DNA of 64,000 nt from Epinephelus fuscoguttatus (lineage: Eukaryota > Chordata > Actinopteri > Perciformes > Serranidae). This document shows, piece after piece, positions 50,678 through 62,681 of the stretch (positions within the stretch are counted from its first letter, which is position 1; each line of letters starts with the position of its first letter). The position numbers and the translations under genes are program-made. The notes beneath the pieces were generated by a model that saw only the letters and a list, made by a program, of their open reading frames with translations, had not been told where the DNA came from and searched no databases. Location of the stretch: assembly GCF_011397635.1 (NCBI RefSeq), contig NC_064763.1:21651437-21715436 (forward strand). Direction: 5' to 3'.

Positions 50678-51330
50678 CCAATCATAACGTAGCATCAGGC
50701 CGGCTCAGACCAGGGTCCGACATCAACTCAGCTGTGCTCCGTTGACTCTAATGCAATCATTTCAGATTTCCTTCATTTTCAGGCTGGTTTTGTGGATTTG
50801 GAGCTGATTAGAACAGTGAAACAAAGACCGACCCTGCTGTACAGGAACCAGCAACCAGCTGTGTGTCATCGCATTGTGTGCAGATGGAAGTTATTTGACT
50901 TCCCCCAGAGATCCCTGCCGGCGGCAGAGGTCCAGATGCTGGCAGCAGCAGGGGGTGAAGCCAAACACAGTTCATCTGCACACACTGTGATGCCACACAG
51001 CTGGTTCAATATCAGCAAAGTTTCCCTTTATATTCATTGTCTTGTGTGGCGATCAGCAGTGATGTGGTGGTTCACTTCTACACTGTGATGTGTAGCCTAT
51101 AGTTGGGCTTTAGCTTCTAACTATCTTTGTCTTTTTAACCTGTTGTTGCTGCTGAGTCAGTTTGACATCCTGGATATATCCTTCAAACACAGACTGTAGA
51201 CCCCTCTGTCTGCTTCTCTCTGGAATCACTCTTTCATTTTTCCAAGTGTGGGCTAAATGCTTACTCTGACAGCTTGTCGGATCATCACAAAGGGACGTGG
51301 CTTAGCGAAAGATCAATTACACCATTTATC
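50678..51330. repeat. Dispersed repeat block, copy 2 (partner at 28097)
   Basis: Collinear with 28097-28985 but lacking the ~190-bp segment and one hairpin arm. Open frames 50792-51088 (+) and 50808-50996 (-) arise from the repeat and are not genes. Confidence 0.75.
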
Positions 51331-51489
51331 ATCGCCACAAAAAAAATTTGCTTGAACAGCTTGTCTTGCACACTTACTATAACATAGCGTAAAATGTAGA
51401 CATAAATAGTTGATTAATTAATGACAATAAAAAATATGCCATGGACTCAAGAGGCTCAAGGAAAATATCTGTAGATTCAGGAAGGTTAC

Positions 51490-51640
51490 AGCTGACATGC
51501 ATGCTAATGTTTATGGATTTTATCTCAGCCTTTAATACCTCCTCACATCCTGTTAAACAAGCTGAAACAGATGGAAGTGAATCATGCATTCCCCAAAGGA
51601 AGACAACACCCGGTGTAAGTGACTTTCTGTGGCATACAGG
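51490..51640 (+). pseudogene. LINE reverse-transcriptase fragment
   Basis: One frame reads LMFMDFISAFNT, like RT motif A of CR1-group LINEs (FIDFSSAFNT). The next frame continues PHILLNKLKQM, like the conserved PHxLLxKL. Frameshifted and truncated. Confidence 0.5.
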
Positions 51641-51732
51641 TACACGTCCTCCGTGAAGCTACATGAGCTCTCCCTGTCTATGCATACTAAATACAACTGA
51701 TGGTAGAGACCAGTACACCAACAACAATGCCA

Positions 51733-52299
51733 ATTCGAGAAAAGTTGGGACAGTGCTTAGCAATATTAAAAAGTAATCAAAAAAATAGAAGCAAGCTTGT
51801 ATTATTTTTTGCACACTTTATTCTTTTTTGCATTGATCTCAGTCTGTGAACCTTTTTTTGTGGCTGTCCAGCCCAGTTGTATTGGTGTGTGGGTATCTCC
51901 TCTGCTGTCCTTTCTTGGTTACTCATAATACCAACGCACCCATGACAGACTTTTTTGTTGCCCTAAGAAGGCGCAGTTTCACAGCAGCCCTAAGACTTAA
52001 TACTTGGAGGAGCCTTTGTTATCAATGCCAGCTTCTAGATGCTTTCTGTATGAAGAAATAAATGTCTGTGTTCAGATGGGATTTTTTTTGGCCCATTCTT
52101 CCCCCCTTTAAATCTGAAAGATCTGGGGGGCCCACTAATGGATCTTGAGAAAGAAATTTTGCTTTCACAACTTCAACAATTAAGGTCCTCGATTCCCAAA
52201 CGCTTACTGAGTGCTACTTTTTTGAACGTGCTGCAGATATCAAAATCAGGATGAGTGTATATTTACACAAAACAATAACGTTTATCAGTTTGAACATTA
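51733..52299. repeat. Probable dispersed DNA repeat
   Basis: Begins near GAGAAAAGTTGGGACAGTG and ends near GTTTATCAGTTTGAACATTA, both resembling ends of a common fish repeat. The interior has a 71-codon frame without a domain. The boundaries and class are tentative. Confidence 0.3.
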
Positions 52300-52500
52300 A
52301 ATTCATTAATTCATTCATTTTCCATAACCACTTATCCTGTTCGGGGTTGCAGGGAGGCTGGACACTGGCACTGGGTGAGAGGTAGGGTACACCCTGGACA
52401 GGTTACCAGACTATCACAGGGCTGACACATAGACACAGAACCATTCATGCTCACATTCACACCTACAGACAATTTAGAGTCACCAATTAACCTGCATGAC
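52300..52500 (-). mobile_element. RTE/Expander-like LINE 3' end
   Basis: The ATTC tail (TTCATTCATTTTCCATAACC) then TATCCTGTTCGGGGTTGCAG, GACTATCACAGGGCTGACAC and CAATTTAGAGTCACCAATTA: the same family and orientation as 23216, but older and shorter. Confidence 0.6.
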
Positions 52501-52691
52501 CTTACCACATCTTTGATTGCTCCTAGTGGAACATAATTGTGAGGTCAGCTTTGAGATCTTATATACGTGTGAAATTTAGGATTATACGATATAAGATTGT
52601 GTGCAGAGAATATTTTACTCTATTTACTCTCTATTTACTTTTAGGTTATCCAAGATGGATGACGAACATCTAGATTTATGCTGGCATAATT

Positions 52692-53057
52692 GTGGCAACT
52701 GAGGTTCTGTTGGTGACCACAGCCCAGTTGTCATCGACAGGGAGAGAGTTGAGCAGGTACAAGTACCTCACTTTGATTCTCAGTTACAATGGGCTCATCA
52801 AGTGGAGTATGTCCAGCCAGCGTCTGCATTTTCTGCAAAGGCTCAGGGTCCAAGGAATAGATAAAAGCATTGTGTTATGGTTGTGCAGGGCAGCTATTGG
52901 ATCTGTTATTCGTTATGGCATCACAGCATGGTTTGGTAACCTGTCCATAGATTTAACTGAATTTGAGAAATTAAAATACTGTACACAGATTTGCATCAAG
53001 TCCATCATGATATTGCAGTATAGTCACATGACTTATTTCTATTGTCCTGACATCTAG
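52692..53057 (+). pseudogene. LINE ORF2 C-terminal fragment
   Basis: An open frame containing KYLTLILSYNGLIKWS, RLHFLQRLRVQGI and VIRYGITAWFGN. These match the order KYLG, W, RLxFLRxL and SxxxYxxxxWYG seen after the RT catalytic core in non-LTR elements. It starts and ends without the rest of the element; possibly the same copy as 51490. Confidence 0.6.
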
Positions 53058-53305
53058 GCTAGGACAGGCAGGAATAGGGAATGACATGTATATGCTACTA
53101 ATATCCAGTGTTTTCACTAATACACCTAATAAAAAGACATAAAAACATACATGTTATACAGTCATAATAAAAGACAAGATAAAACACTCAAATTCACAAA
53201 CCAGACCAGAAACTGGAGACTGAAACTGTCATGGAAAGGATGTTTCACGACACCAGCTTACTCAACATCCATTTTTCATCCAAGTATTCAGAAAATGGGC
53301 AGGAC

Positions 53306-53622
53306 AGTGGTTCCCAACTGGTGGGTCGTGTCCAAAAGTGGGTCATGGGTCCATTCTGAATGGGCTGCAAGTGACACACAAACATGCCAAGTTGGAAAAA
53401 AAAAAAAAAACACTTTATTTTCAAGTATAGTGAATTCCCATTTTTATTCTTAAGTGCCTTTCCCTGCTGTAAAGAGCATGGAGAGCTACCTCACAGAGAC
53501 AGCAAACTAGCTTAACGACACAGCCAAACAAGTATGATGCTGAATGAAATAAACTGTGTGGACCTTTAACTAATGACTGAGGAGAAATCTGGACTCCGTG
53601 TCTGGATCAGTTGTGAACCACT
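53306..53622 (+). mobile_element. hAT-type non-autonomous element
   Basis: The left end CAGTGGTTCCCAACTGG and the right end TTGTGAACCACTG are inverted. About 317 bp with a 14-A run, no coding capacity. A relative is at 25545-25852 in the opposite orientation. Confidence 0.65.
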
Positions 53623-53969
53623 GATTTAGGAATTTATTCCACAGGTATGAACTTTGCTTAGCTCCACCATCAAACTACTGAACATGTGCGTGATCTGTGC
53701 ATTCCTGAATGATAACTGGAGTTTGATTGCACCTGTATACATATATATCCAGTGTGTATGGGGAGGCTGTGTGCTGATACGTCACCTGTGTTATATCAAA
53801 TTTCCAGGACAAATTTCTCCCATGGGAGACGATAAAGGCTGATCTTATCAAACTGAATGTGCCTGTTTATATACACCTATCACAGTTTGTCTTACACTAG
53901 CAAAACATTTTATTTTTGTTATAGACCTTTATGCCACAAGCCATTCATTCAGTGTTCTGCCTTCTCCTG

Positions 53970-55047
53970 TGCTTAATGGAACTAGATGGCACTCAGCTTG
54001 TGGTTCTCAAAGTGCCAAAAAACACATTTGAAAAACTCAACAGCAACGTGTCTTTGCAGAATTTATGACATGGTTACTCTAGAAAATCCACAGATCTTGT
54101 TGTGAGCAGTTTCATGTAGGAACTATGTTCTTTCTAGAGCTACACCCACCAACTGTATCGCTGTGCAGAAGGAAGTGTGCATGTTACAGCACGAGATGTA
54201 GTTGTTTATAGGGTCCTCCTTGGCTGACCTGTACGGTTAGGTAGCTCAGTGGTGCTTTGGTGAGCTGGCAGTAGATGCATGCTTGCTTCTGCACAGTGAT
54301 ACAACTGGTTCGGTACAAAGGAAGTAGTTCCTACATTAAACTTCTCACAATAAGGTCTGTGGATTATTTTGAGTAACCATGTCATGATTTCTGGAAAGAG
54401 ACATTGCTGTTGAGTTTTTCAAATGTCTTTTTTCGGCACTTTGAGCACCACAAGCCGAGTGCCATCTAGATAGTGGAGAGAGGGAAGACATCTCTACAGC
54501 CGATAGCTCCAACACTCAGCAACTAACACCAAAACAAGCTAGGTCAGGAGTGTCAGATCTGTTTTAGTTCACGGGCCACATGCAGTTCGATTCGGCTACA
54601 GGTGGGCTGGACCAGTAAAACCACTGCATTATGTCCTATGAATAACAAACACCTCCAAATTTTTCCTCTTTTTTGTTTAAAGAAGTCAGTTTTGAAAATG
54701 CTAATCCATTTACAAAACAGATGACAAACAGCCTGTGATGTCTTCAGAGGAATTAATGCAATTCCGACAATATCTCTCAATTGTTCCACATTCGACTAGT
54801 CACTGTCATTACATACAGAAAAGAACTGTATTTTGGTCGGGATGGAAAAGCCTCCGATGCAGCCTCTTAACTTGCTCCTGAAACCTGGCACCTCTCAGCC
54901 TTCACAAGTGCATCACTATTAGATGTGCAAGGTCATCCACTGGGCCGGATCTGGCCCCCGGGCCGTATGTTTGACACCCCTGATCCAGATTGAAGCACGG
55001 CACTACAGGTAAGAGGAAAATTTTTGATTTGGGGCTGAACTGTCCCT
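53970..55047. mobile_element. Fold-back element, second copy, interrupted by another element
   Basis: Shares blocks with 37885-38655: GGAACTAGATGGCACTC, TTTGAAAAACTCAACAGCAA, TTTCATGTAGGAACTAT, then the mirror-image arm with GAGTAACCATGTCATGATTT. The right terminus ends GGGGCTGAACTGTCCC. A hAT-like insertion at about 54546-54985 splits the right arm. Confidence 0.7.
54546..54985. mobile_element. hAT-like MITE nested in the fold-back element
   Basis: The left end CAGGAGTGTCAGATCTG and the right end GTTTGACACCCCTG are imperfect inverted repeats. The interior right side carries GGGCCGGATCTGGCCCCCGG, typical of a common vertebrate hAT-derived repeat. Flanks agctaggt and atccagat match at five of eight positions, a possible decayed 8-bp target duplication. 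Confidence 0.6.
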
Positions 55048-56661
55048 TTCTGAGTATAAACAATGACAAGCATAATGACTTACACAAGTGTTTGTATGAA
55101 GAATCTCTCATTGTACTTTTTATTGGTGTGTCCTCTGTTTTTAAAACCACACTACGACCTTATGATCGGTCTACTACTGCATTGGGTAACTGTCAACAAT
55201 GTTGGTCTTATCAGACAAAAAAAAAAGCCGCCACTGAGCTTTAAAATACATTCAGATACTGTATATTTGACTGTACAACTGATTTCCATTGGTACATTAC
55301 ACTTCTTGGGACAGTTTCTTTCACATTGTGTGAACTCCACGTGGAGGCTTATGATTACAACGGGACTCTGAAAAATGCCCACGTCCATATCTGCTGTGTT
55401 GAGTTATAGAGAAATCCAGCTGTGGTAATGTGAAAACAAAAAGGTGTCACAGTTAATTTTTTTTTTTTTTATCATATGTGAGTCCCTCTTGGAAACCATA
55501 GCACAGAGGCACACAGGCTTCGGTACTCTTAAGACAAGACGACAAACATTAAAGATGCATTATGAAGTGTGATAGTTGTGACCCCCGTTACTCAACCAAT
55601 AGTTAGTTTAGAAAGGTAAATCCACCCTTTTACTATCACTTTATTCCCATCATCTTGAGATATTCAAGCCACATTTTCAGGCTTGGAAAATGAATATTCG
55701 AGGCCATTCAAAAGTATCTACTTAGACTATCGGCACATCTTCCAAGTTTACTCTCGAGCGCCAAATCATGACACTGTGGGAAGACTGTCAGCTGCATATT
55801 TTCACATAGAAGTGCAATGCTGCCTCCAAACTTTTAATTTTTGACTAACATAATACACAAAAACACTGCTGCCTTATTTGCTGTATGAACTTGTTTAATA
55901 ACTGATTAATTTTCCATCTTAAATCACTAATCATGGCAAAATAGCCCTACACTCTCAACAGCATCAAGTAGTATTCTTCCAGTCCCAGTTACAATTAGTC
56001 TGGATCCATCCCCTCGACACCAGAATCAAGGAAACCCTTGACACTTTCCTGAGTTCAGCTGTATAGTACATAAATAGGAGCATCCATCAAGGCTCAAAAA
56101 CAGCAGAAAGGAAATTCAGCTTTCCACCTGAGGTGTGGTAGACGACCAAAAGAGAGGAAAACAAACTCCAGCTTTAAAGCACCATGTTAAGTAAAGCCTA
56201 AAAGAGGAAGAGAAGAGTTAAGAACAATGACCAATGTTGACAGTTTCAATTTGTGATCTACGTTACAATCTTTATTTTGAGTGTAGAAATTCTTAAACCA
56301 TGAACCAATAGGAATATGTGATCGCTTCAGGGTGGATTTCCCCTTTAAACACTGCACGATGGTTCACTTAACTGTGCTGTTTATTTTTTGGATGTATGTG
56401 AGCATCTGTACACATGAATCCATTTATTTTTCTCCAGATGTTTTCGAGTGTCCTTAAGTTCTTCTGATGACATACAAGATGCTTTCTGAAATACAATGTA
56501 AAAGTTGTGAAACTGATTTTAAAAAAAACGTAACACACACAAAGTCTCAGGGAGACTAAGAACAATATAATTTTGAATTTTGAAGGCAAGAAAGGAGGAT
56601 GTAATATTTTGGAGGGATTTGCACGTTGTTCCACTGATGTCTCGGAGTCTCTTGGTTCTCG
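55048..56661. other. Downstream flank / possible 3' UTR of stip1
   Basis: Minus-strand AATAAA candidates (plus TTTATT) occur at 56379-56384, 280 bp beyond the stip1 stop, and near 56424. The first would give a short 3' UTR. No coding gene was recognised; frames at 54902-55388 overlap on both strands. Confidence 0.4.
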
Positions 56662-59600
56662 TCAACGAATGGCTATCAGTCCGACATCGATGAGTTTCTG
56701 AATCTTCTGAGCGATGACTGGATTCTTTAAGTGGCTGAGGATCAAACGGGAAAAAAGAAAACATTAACTTCTTCATGCTGAGAGACAGAAAGTGAGACAA
56801 TTAATTTGGTAAATGTACTCGCTTAAGTAGAAGCACAACTGGACAGAAAATGTGAAAAATGGACTCTATACTTTTTGTTTCGTTAGAGCTTATTATTTTT
56901 CAATTAGTTAATAATTTATTATTTTAATTCTGTTGTAACTGACATGTTAATGTCACAAAAATGGTTTAAGTGGTTTAACAAAAGATTTAAGTTAAAACAA
57001 AAGATTTAAGTGAAAAAATAAATAAACAAACTTACTCGCTGAGCGCCTGAGGGTCCTTCTGCATTTGCTCGAGGATCATGCGCATGGCTGGGTCACTCAT
57101 TATCTGCTGCACCTCGGGATCAGCCATGGCCCTTTTCTTCACTTCCTCTGGACTGTCGTTCCTCATGGTCTGACTGATCATACAGCGCTGCATGCCCTCT
57201 GTGGCTTCCTGAATGTGGAGAAGGCAAATTATTAAAAAAAATAAAAACTGAAATGCTTTGAAATCCAGAATGTGAAAAATAAGGCAGCAAATATCAATAT
57301 TTTTGAACTCTTTTAAATTACTCTGTTGAGTTGTGGGTTCCATTGCTTGATATTTACTTCCTTTTTGTTTTCTGACTCTGTGTATTTCTTTGTGTTTTAT
57401 TTATGCTGCTGCCTGTCCTAACAGGGTCTCCCATGAAAGAGATTCTGAATCTCAAAGGGGCTCTCCTGGTTAAATAAAGGATAAATAGAAATTGAAAAAC
57501 AAACAAATAAACAGGCCTTAACGAGGATTTGGATATGAGTGGTATCCTGTAATTCAAGATATTTCATTTCAAACATAGAATTTGGGCTCTGTGTCATGAT
57601 GGCCTCGCTTGATACCCCTCATCAGCTCTTGGTTCTATTTTTGTTTTTAGATGCTTCTTATTGTTATAGATCAGAGGACTAATTTTGTTACAAAGTTGTA
57701 TAATTGCCTAGAGTTGGTTCATGTTCTCATGGCAGCATTTACAAGCGGACCAGATAAAATGCCTTGCGCGAGAAAGCTGCTCTTGATTGGTCAGATTTTC
57801 CACATGGGAAAAATCCAGGGAGTAAACAAAACATTGAAGAAGAGTACACTTGCAAGATAAATGTGACACTTTCTAATGTCACAATGGAGGGACAACTACG
57901 CAGGTTGATTTTAGCGCTGCCTATATTGCTGTCATTGTTCATTTTAGTCAAACCATACAGTTTGAAAACGAGGCGCAGCTCCAACTAGAAAACAATGTTT
58001 TGATGCATTGGATGTGCTGAATGTGCATATTAAGGCAGTACAGGAGGAGGTGCACATTAATAATCCTCCAGGACTGTAACATGCTCATGTTTAACTTAAA
58101 CAATGTGTCATGTGAGTGCAGTTGGTTCAGATCCAGGTCGGAACACATTCTCACCACAAATGAACCGCACCATAGTTCATTTGTAACCGGACCAAGACCA
58201 CCTCTTCAAGGTCTTGGTCTGGTTGTTTTGGTGTGCACATGAGTGTGATTGCTGTGTTCACACCTGCCCATACAAACCGCACTTAGGGGGCAAGGAACTT
58301 GAGTTCGATTGAACCGAACCAAACAGGGCAGGTGTGAAAGCACCCTAACAAATATGGCTTTGATTTGTATGCCTCACAGCGCTCCATTTATTGCTCAAAA
58401 ACTACAATACCCAAGAGGTGGAGCTTCTACCAGCAGGGTGTGCACAGGTGTGTTCCATACTGCCAATGTTTAGCATGATATTGTTTTTGTTTGTTTTTTG
58501 TTTTGTTTGTTTTTTTTTTAACCTACCTGTCCACTGTTGAATGATGTATGGTCTAATGAAGGTCTGTGAAGCAGGATTAAGTGTGCAGAAATCTCCTCTA
58601 TCACTCTAAACTGTGTAGTGACCTATGAAATACCTTTGAGGAAGAGTCGAGCTCCAGAGCCTTCTGATATGCATCCATAGCTTTTGAATAGTCTTTCATG
58701 GCCTCCAAGGCAGCTCCTTTACGCGTGTAGCCTTTTACTGTGGACAGATGTATTTCCGATGTTTAATCAGATGGACTTAATCTACACCTTAACAGTTACA
58801 AGTGCAAAACACTCTTTCATTAAAGTTCTTGAAGCAAAATGTGAATTAAATGGTAATAAATACAAAGTTTCCCACTTACTGAAGGAGGGCTCAAGTGTGA
58901 TGCACTCTTCACAATCCTGAGAAAAAACATTATTACAAGGTCATATTAACGAGCAAAAAAAATTGGAGGCAGGTTAGAATCTCTAACTAATTGACAAACA
59001 TGATTGGTAAGGAATCACTGTACCTTCAGAGCAAGCTGAAACTCCAACAGCTTTGTGTAGCAGGCAGCTCTGTTACTGAAGAGTTTGGCATCATTGGGGT
59101 TTCTCTTGATGGCCTCAGAGTAGTGTTTCATGGCTAAGGGGTAGTCTCCTGTGATGCAGAGAAGACAAGTTTATCTTTAGACAAGTTCTTACAAGAATCA
59201 AATAACAACCAACAAGCACCACAACTATTACACACCTTTCTGGAAGGCGTCGTTGCCCTTGTTCTTCTCTTCCAGGGCTAAGTCAGGGTTGATGTAGGCT
59301 AGCTTCTCCTGCTCCTTCAATATTTTCTCTGCCTGCAGAGCCAATTACAGTTTCAAGTTATAAGTGAAAACCCCGCCTATGTTTTCATGTCGGTCTAGCA
59401 CCACTTTTTTTTAAAAAATTTTTTTTCTTCGAAAAAGTCAACTGAAAACATATAAATTCTGGATTTACTGTCTGAGGAAGAATCATAAAGCTCCGCTCAG
59501 TGGGAAATCAGTATGCACCGCACCTGTTGACACTTCTTCAAGACATCAGGAGTACGATGCTCTGTCAAGCTCTTGTTGAAATACTGAATTGCTTCTTTGT

Positions 59601-62600
59601 ATTTTTCCTGCTTGAAGTATGAGTTCCCGATCCTAGCCAAGGCCCTGTACAAAGAGAAGGAGGACACAGAAGAAGATAAACATGTTATTACGTCCAAATT
59701 CAGCCATCTGACATTCCTGTTCAAAAGCCAACGAGTGAGGACTGGGGAGTTCTTTAGTTAAGGAGAGGACAGTTCAGTAATACGAATTCAACAAAAAACA
59801 AACATCAAGAGCAACAGTCACACAGCAAACTTTGTGCTCTTCAACAAAATACTCCAGTAAACAGACACATAATTTGCGTCCTAATTCAACAGCACTGTCT
59901 CTTCTTTGGCCAGCTGTAGTGGCAAGTAATACAGCAACAGTGCCACCTAATGGTTGTTGTATAACAGTTTTTCTGGTCTCATACTGGTTAGCTGCATGTC
60001 GATGTCCCATCCAGACTACGAAGTAAATAAATAAATGAGTAAATATATTCCAGCAAGACCCACAAAATACCAGTCCTGCCCTCTAGGTTGAGGGGCAGTG
60101 TGGGTAGATTAAAAAAAAAAAAAAAGACAAATACTTTTCAGACTTCTTCCAGAACTCACTTTGCAATTTGTCTGTAGTCTTCCCGGTTCTCTCTGCCAAC
60201 ATCAATGGCCTTCTCACAGAGCTCTCGGCACTTGTCATAATCTCCCTTCTCAAAGTACACAGCTGTAGAAATAACAAAAAGGAGAACATGTTTTACTTTC
60301 AAAGTCCAACACAGCTTTTTTTTTTTTTAACAGATGTTTCGCCTGTTTGTATCGGATGCGAGTCTATTATCAGTAATTTAAAGCCCTGTTTCCACCGAGC
60401 AGTACGGTACAGTTCAGTACGCTTTTTTCGTTTCCACTGTGAAAAATTGTGGATGGTACCGATGGAACTGTTCCGTCCCCATTTTTGGTCTCCCTTGTGT
60501 TGGGGTACCTAGCACACAGATCTGGTACCAAAAGGTGGAGCTGTGAACACTGCAGGCAATAGCGAATCGTCATTCTTGCTAAGGGCCGAGTTGTGGCTGG
60601 TTTAAGGCTCATGTAACCACTGTTCATACTGTGGAGAGTTTTACATATATAAGTAGACTGTAACTATAAATTGAAATAATTTTTTGCTACCTCTTGCAGC
60701 AGCTGTAATAATAATTTAATTCACTGGGCTGGCTGCCAGCAACTTTTACAATGGAATTTTAACTCGTAATGTTACTCAATGCATGAGGTGACAACGTGAC
60801 GATGAGAACTTTGACCGTTCCATTAATTTTTATTGTCTCTGTTGGATGACAGACAATTTTAGTAATGGGTAGATCTTTTATGTATATTAATTTCGACTGG
60901 GTTATGTGAACTGCATATATTCTAATCCTCACTTGGAGAAAAGAAAGTGTTGCAGACCACTGTTCCTGTGGGCAACGGCAACACTAAACCCATGAACTTG
61001 CCTGAGTAGGACTAAATGCACAAACCTGCTATTTTCAAATATCCCATGGAGAGAGACTCTCACTGCAGCCTGTTCTACTTTGTTCTGAAAATGTCAGTTT
61101 GCAGCCTTGTTCTGTGGACTATGAACGAGGTGCAGACTTCCCTCTGTGTCACCAGTAATGAGGAAACACAGTGAGTGCTGGACAGAGCAGTGAGTGACAA
61201 CAACGCTGCCCACATTTAAGGGTACTGTTTGTGGTGGAAACACTAGGGTCTAGGTACCATGTCTGAAGGGTTACTTTTGGCTTCAAAGGTACCATACTGA
61301 AAGTGTTTTTCATTTTAAACCCGCTATTGACGCTACTACATTTGACAACCCATTTGCCGATCGCTTTCTGCAAAACCCCCTAAGCTTTAGATCTAAATGT
61401 GTTGCTGGCAATTACATTTTTTTCCTCCAAGCTGAGGACTTGTGATGGTCAGCCAAGTGGCAGAACACCAACCAATCACAAAGTCTGATTTAGGAGATTT
61501 TTTCCAGCCCAGAACTTCTCTCAGTGGACAGCCCAGATTAATTCTATACATGAGAACTTCTATATCATCTGTCTATGTGTCAATCTGCTCAAATGAGTGA
61601 GGCTGGCATTTGTTTTCCAGCATGTAAGAATATGTACCTGCTTGATTAGATAAATAAGTCATGTTGGTAGGGTCGTGTTTGATTGCTTCGTTATAATGTT
61701 TCAGCGCCGTGTCAAAGTCCTTATTTTTGTACGCAGCATTCCCGAGTTCCTTTTCCTTCAAGGCCTGAGAAAAGGAAAAAAATGAAATCAGAGGATTAAA
61801 AGTAGCTCAGAATAAGGCTTCATCAGAAAATGGCTTAAAACTCATTAAAAGTAAAAAGTATGATGAATGAGTCAATCATATTTGTTTTTTTTTTTACCTT
61901 CCTCTTGTTCTCTGGAAGGTCTTCCTCTTTGGGAGGTGGTGGCTGAGTCTCTTTGGGTTTGGGGGGAGGAGGTGGGGTGGGCTCCTCGTCTTCTTCCATC
62001 TCAGAGAGGTTCAGTCCCAGCAGCACAGAGAGGGTGGTCATCACTCTGGGGTCCTGCAGCTTCCTGCAAAACAATCAGGCAAAGAAATGCATCTCTAATA
62101 CCACAAGATTCAGGGATACTGCATGTTTCCAGATTAACTTCCGTTTCATTACAGATCCAATAGTTAAGATTTTGGTCACTTTTCAGTATTACACATTCTA
62201 ATGACTATGAATCATAGTATCAGGAGAATGCAGAATGACAGTGGGCCGAGAAATACTGTGTAATCTTTTACTGCAATTCTACCCAAAAAAATCATCTTTT
62301 TGTTTTTGGAGTCCTGCCTCAAGACATAATTCGTTTGCCTTAAATCAGAGAATGTTGGCACATAGGAGAAGTTTGTCTTCAGGGCCTTTCTCTATTCTAA
62401 TCAATTTGTTTTAACCCAAACCACCATGTTTTTCCAGACTTTAACCAAGAAATCCCTTTCTGACAGAAAGCCCTGAAGGCAAACGTCTCCCTACAGCAGA
62501 ATGTTGTTAAAACTGACACATTTTTGAAAGTGTACATACGTGCCAAGCTCTGATGGCTTGTTCCTGAGCTGCTCCAGCAGTTCTCTGTAGCTGGGATCTG

Positions 62601-62681
62601 ACAGTAGCTCACGGGTCCGAGGGTCACTCTCCAGCTTCTGATACAAGTTGGGCATGGCAAAGGGGTTCATCATTGTTTTTT
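56662..62681 (-). CDS. stip1: Stress-induced phosphoprotein 1 (HOP), 3' part; 5' exons beyond the window
   Basis: Co-chaperone that bridges Hsp70 and Hsp90 in the cytosol during client transfer. Eleven coding exons, 5' to 3': 62540-62681, 61898-62063, 61638-61764, 60160-60262, 59524-59644, 59236-59332, 59024-59148, 58880-58916, 58634-58737, 57036-57208, 56662-56734. All junctions are GT-AG and in frame. About 421 residues are encoded here; human STIP1 has 543, so roughly 120 N-terminal residues (TPR1) lie to the right. Domains: DP1 ([19 protein letters not shown]), an acidic/proline linker ([12 protein letters not shown]), TPR2A ([20 protein letters not shown] to KKCQQ), TPR2B ([20 protein letters not shown]), and DP2 with [14 protein letters not shown], ending [11 protein letters not shown]. 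The clamp region YSNRAACY-like in TPR2B appears as [11 protein letters not shown]. No frameshift or missing block. Confidence 0.96.
57209..58633 (-). other. stip1 intron with LINE-end and other repeats
   Basis: A 1425-bp intron between TPR2B and DP2. It contains a LINE 3' end (57380-57495) and a stretch at 58090-58345 with a repeat-like terminus GGGCAGGTGTGAAAGCACC. No coding sequence. Confidence 0.6.
57380..57495 (+). mobile_element. LINE 3' UTR fragment
   Basis: GTTTTATTTATGCTGCTGCC, AGGGTCTCCCATGAAAGAG, CTCTCCTGGTTAAATAAAGG: the 3' end found on many fish CR1-group LINEs, antisense to stip1. Confidence 0.55.
60263..61637 (-). other. stip1 intron within TPR2A, hosting a DNA element
   Basis: A 1375-bp intron interrupting the TPR2A coding region; mostly occupied by the element at 60381-61252. 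Confidence 0.7.
60381..61252. mobile_element. Non-autonomous DNA element with inverted ends
   Basis: The left end CCCTGTTTCCACCGAGCAG and the right end TTGTGGTGGAAACACTAGGG are imperfect inverted repeats. Internal GGTACAGTTCAGTACGC and GGTACC-rich motifs are typical of a fish hAT-like MITE. About 870 bp. No transposase. Confidence 0.55.

Noticed and set aside
50792..51088. 98-codon plus-strand frame
   Set aside because: Lies within the dispersed repeat block, and its partner copy at 28389-28729 has the frame broken differently.
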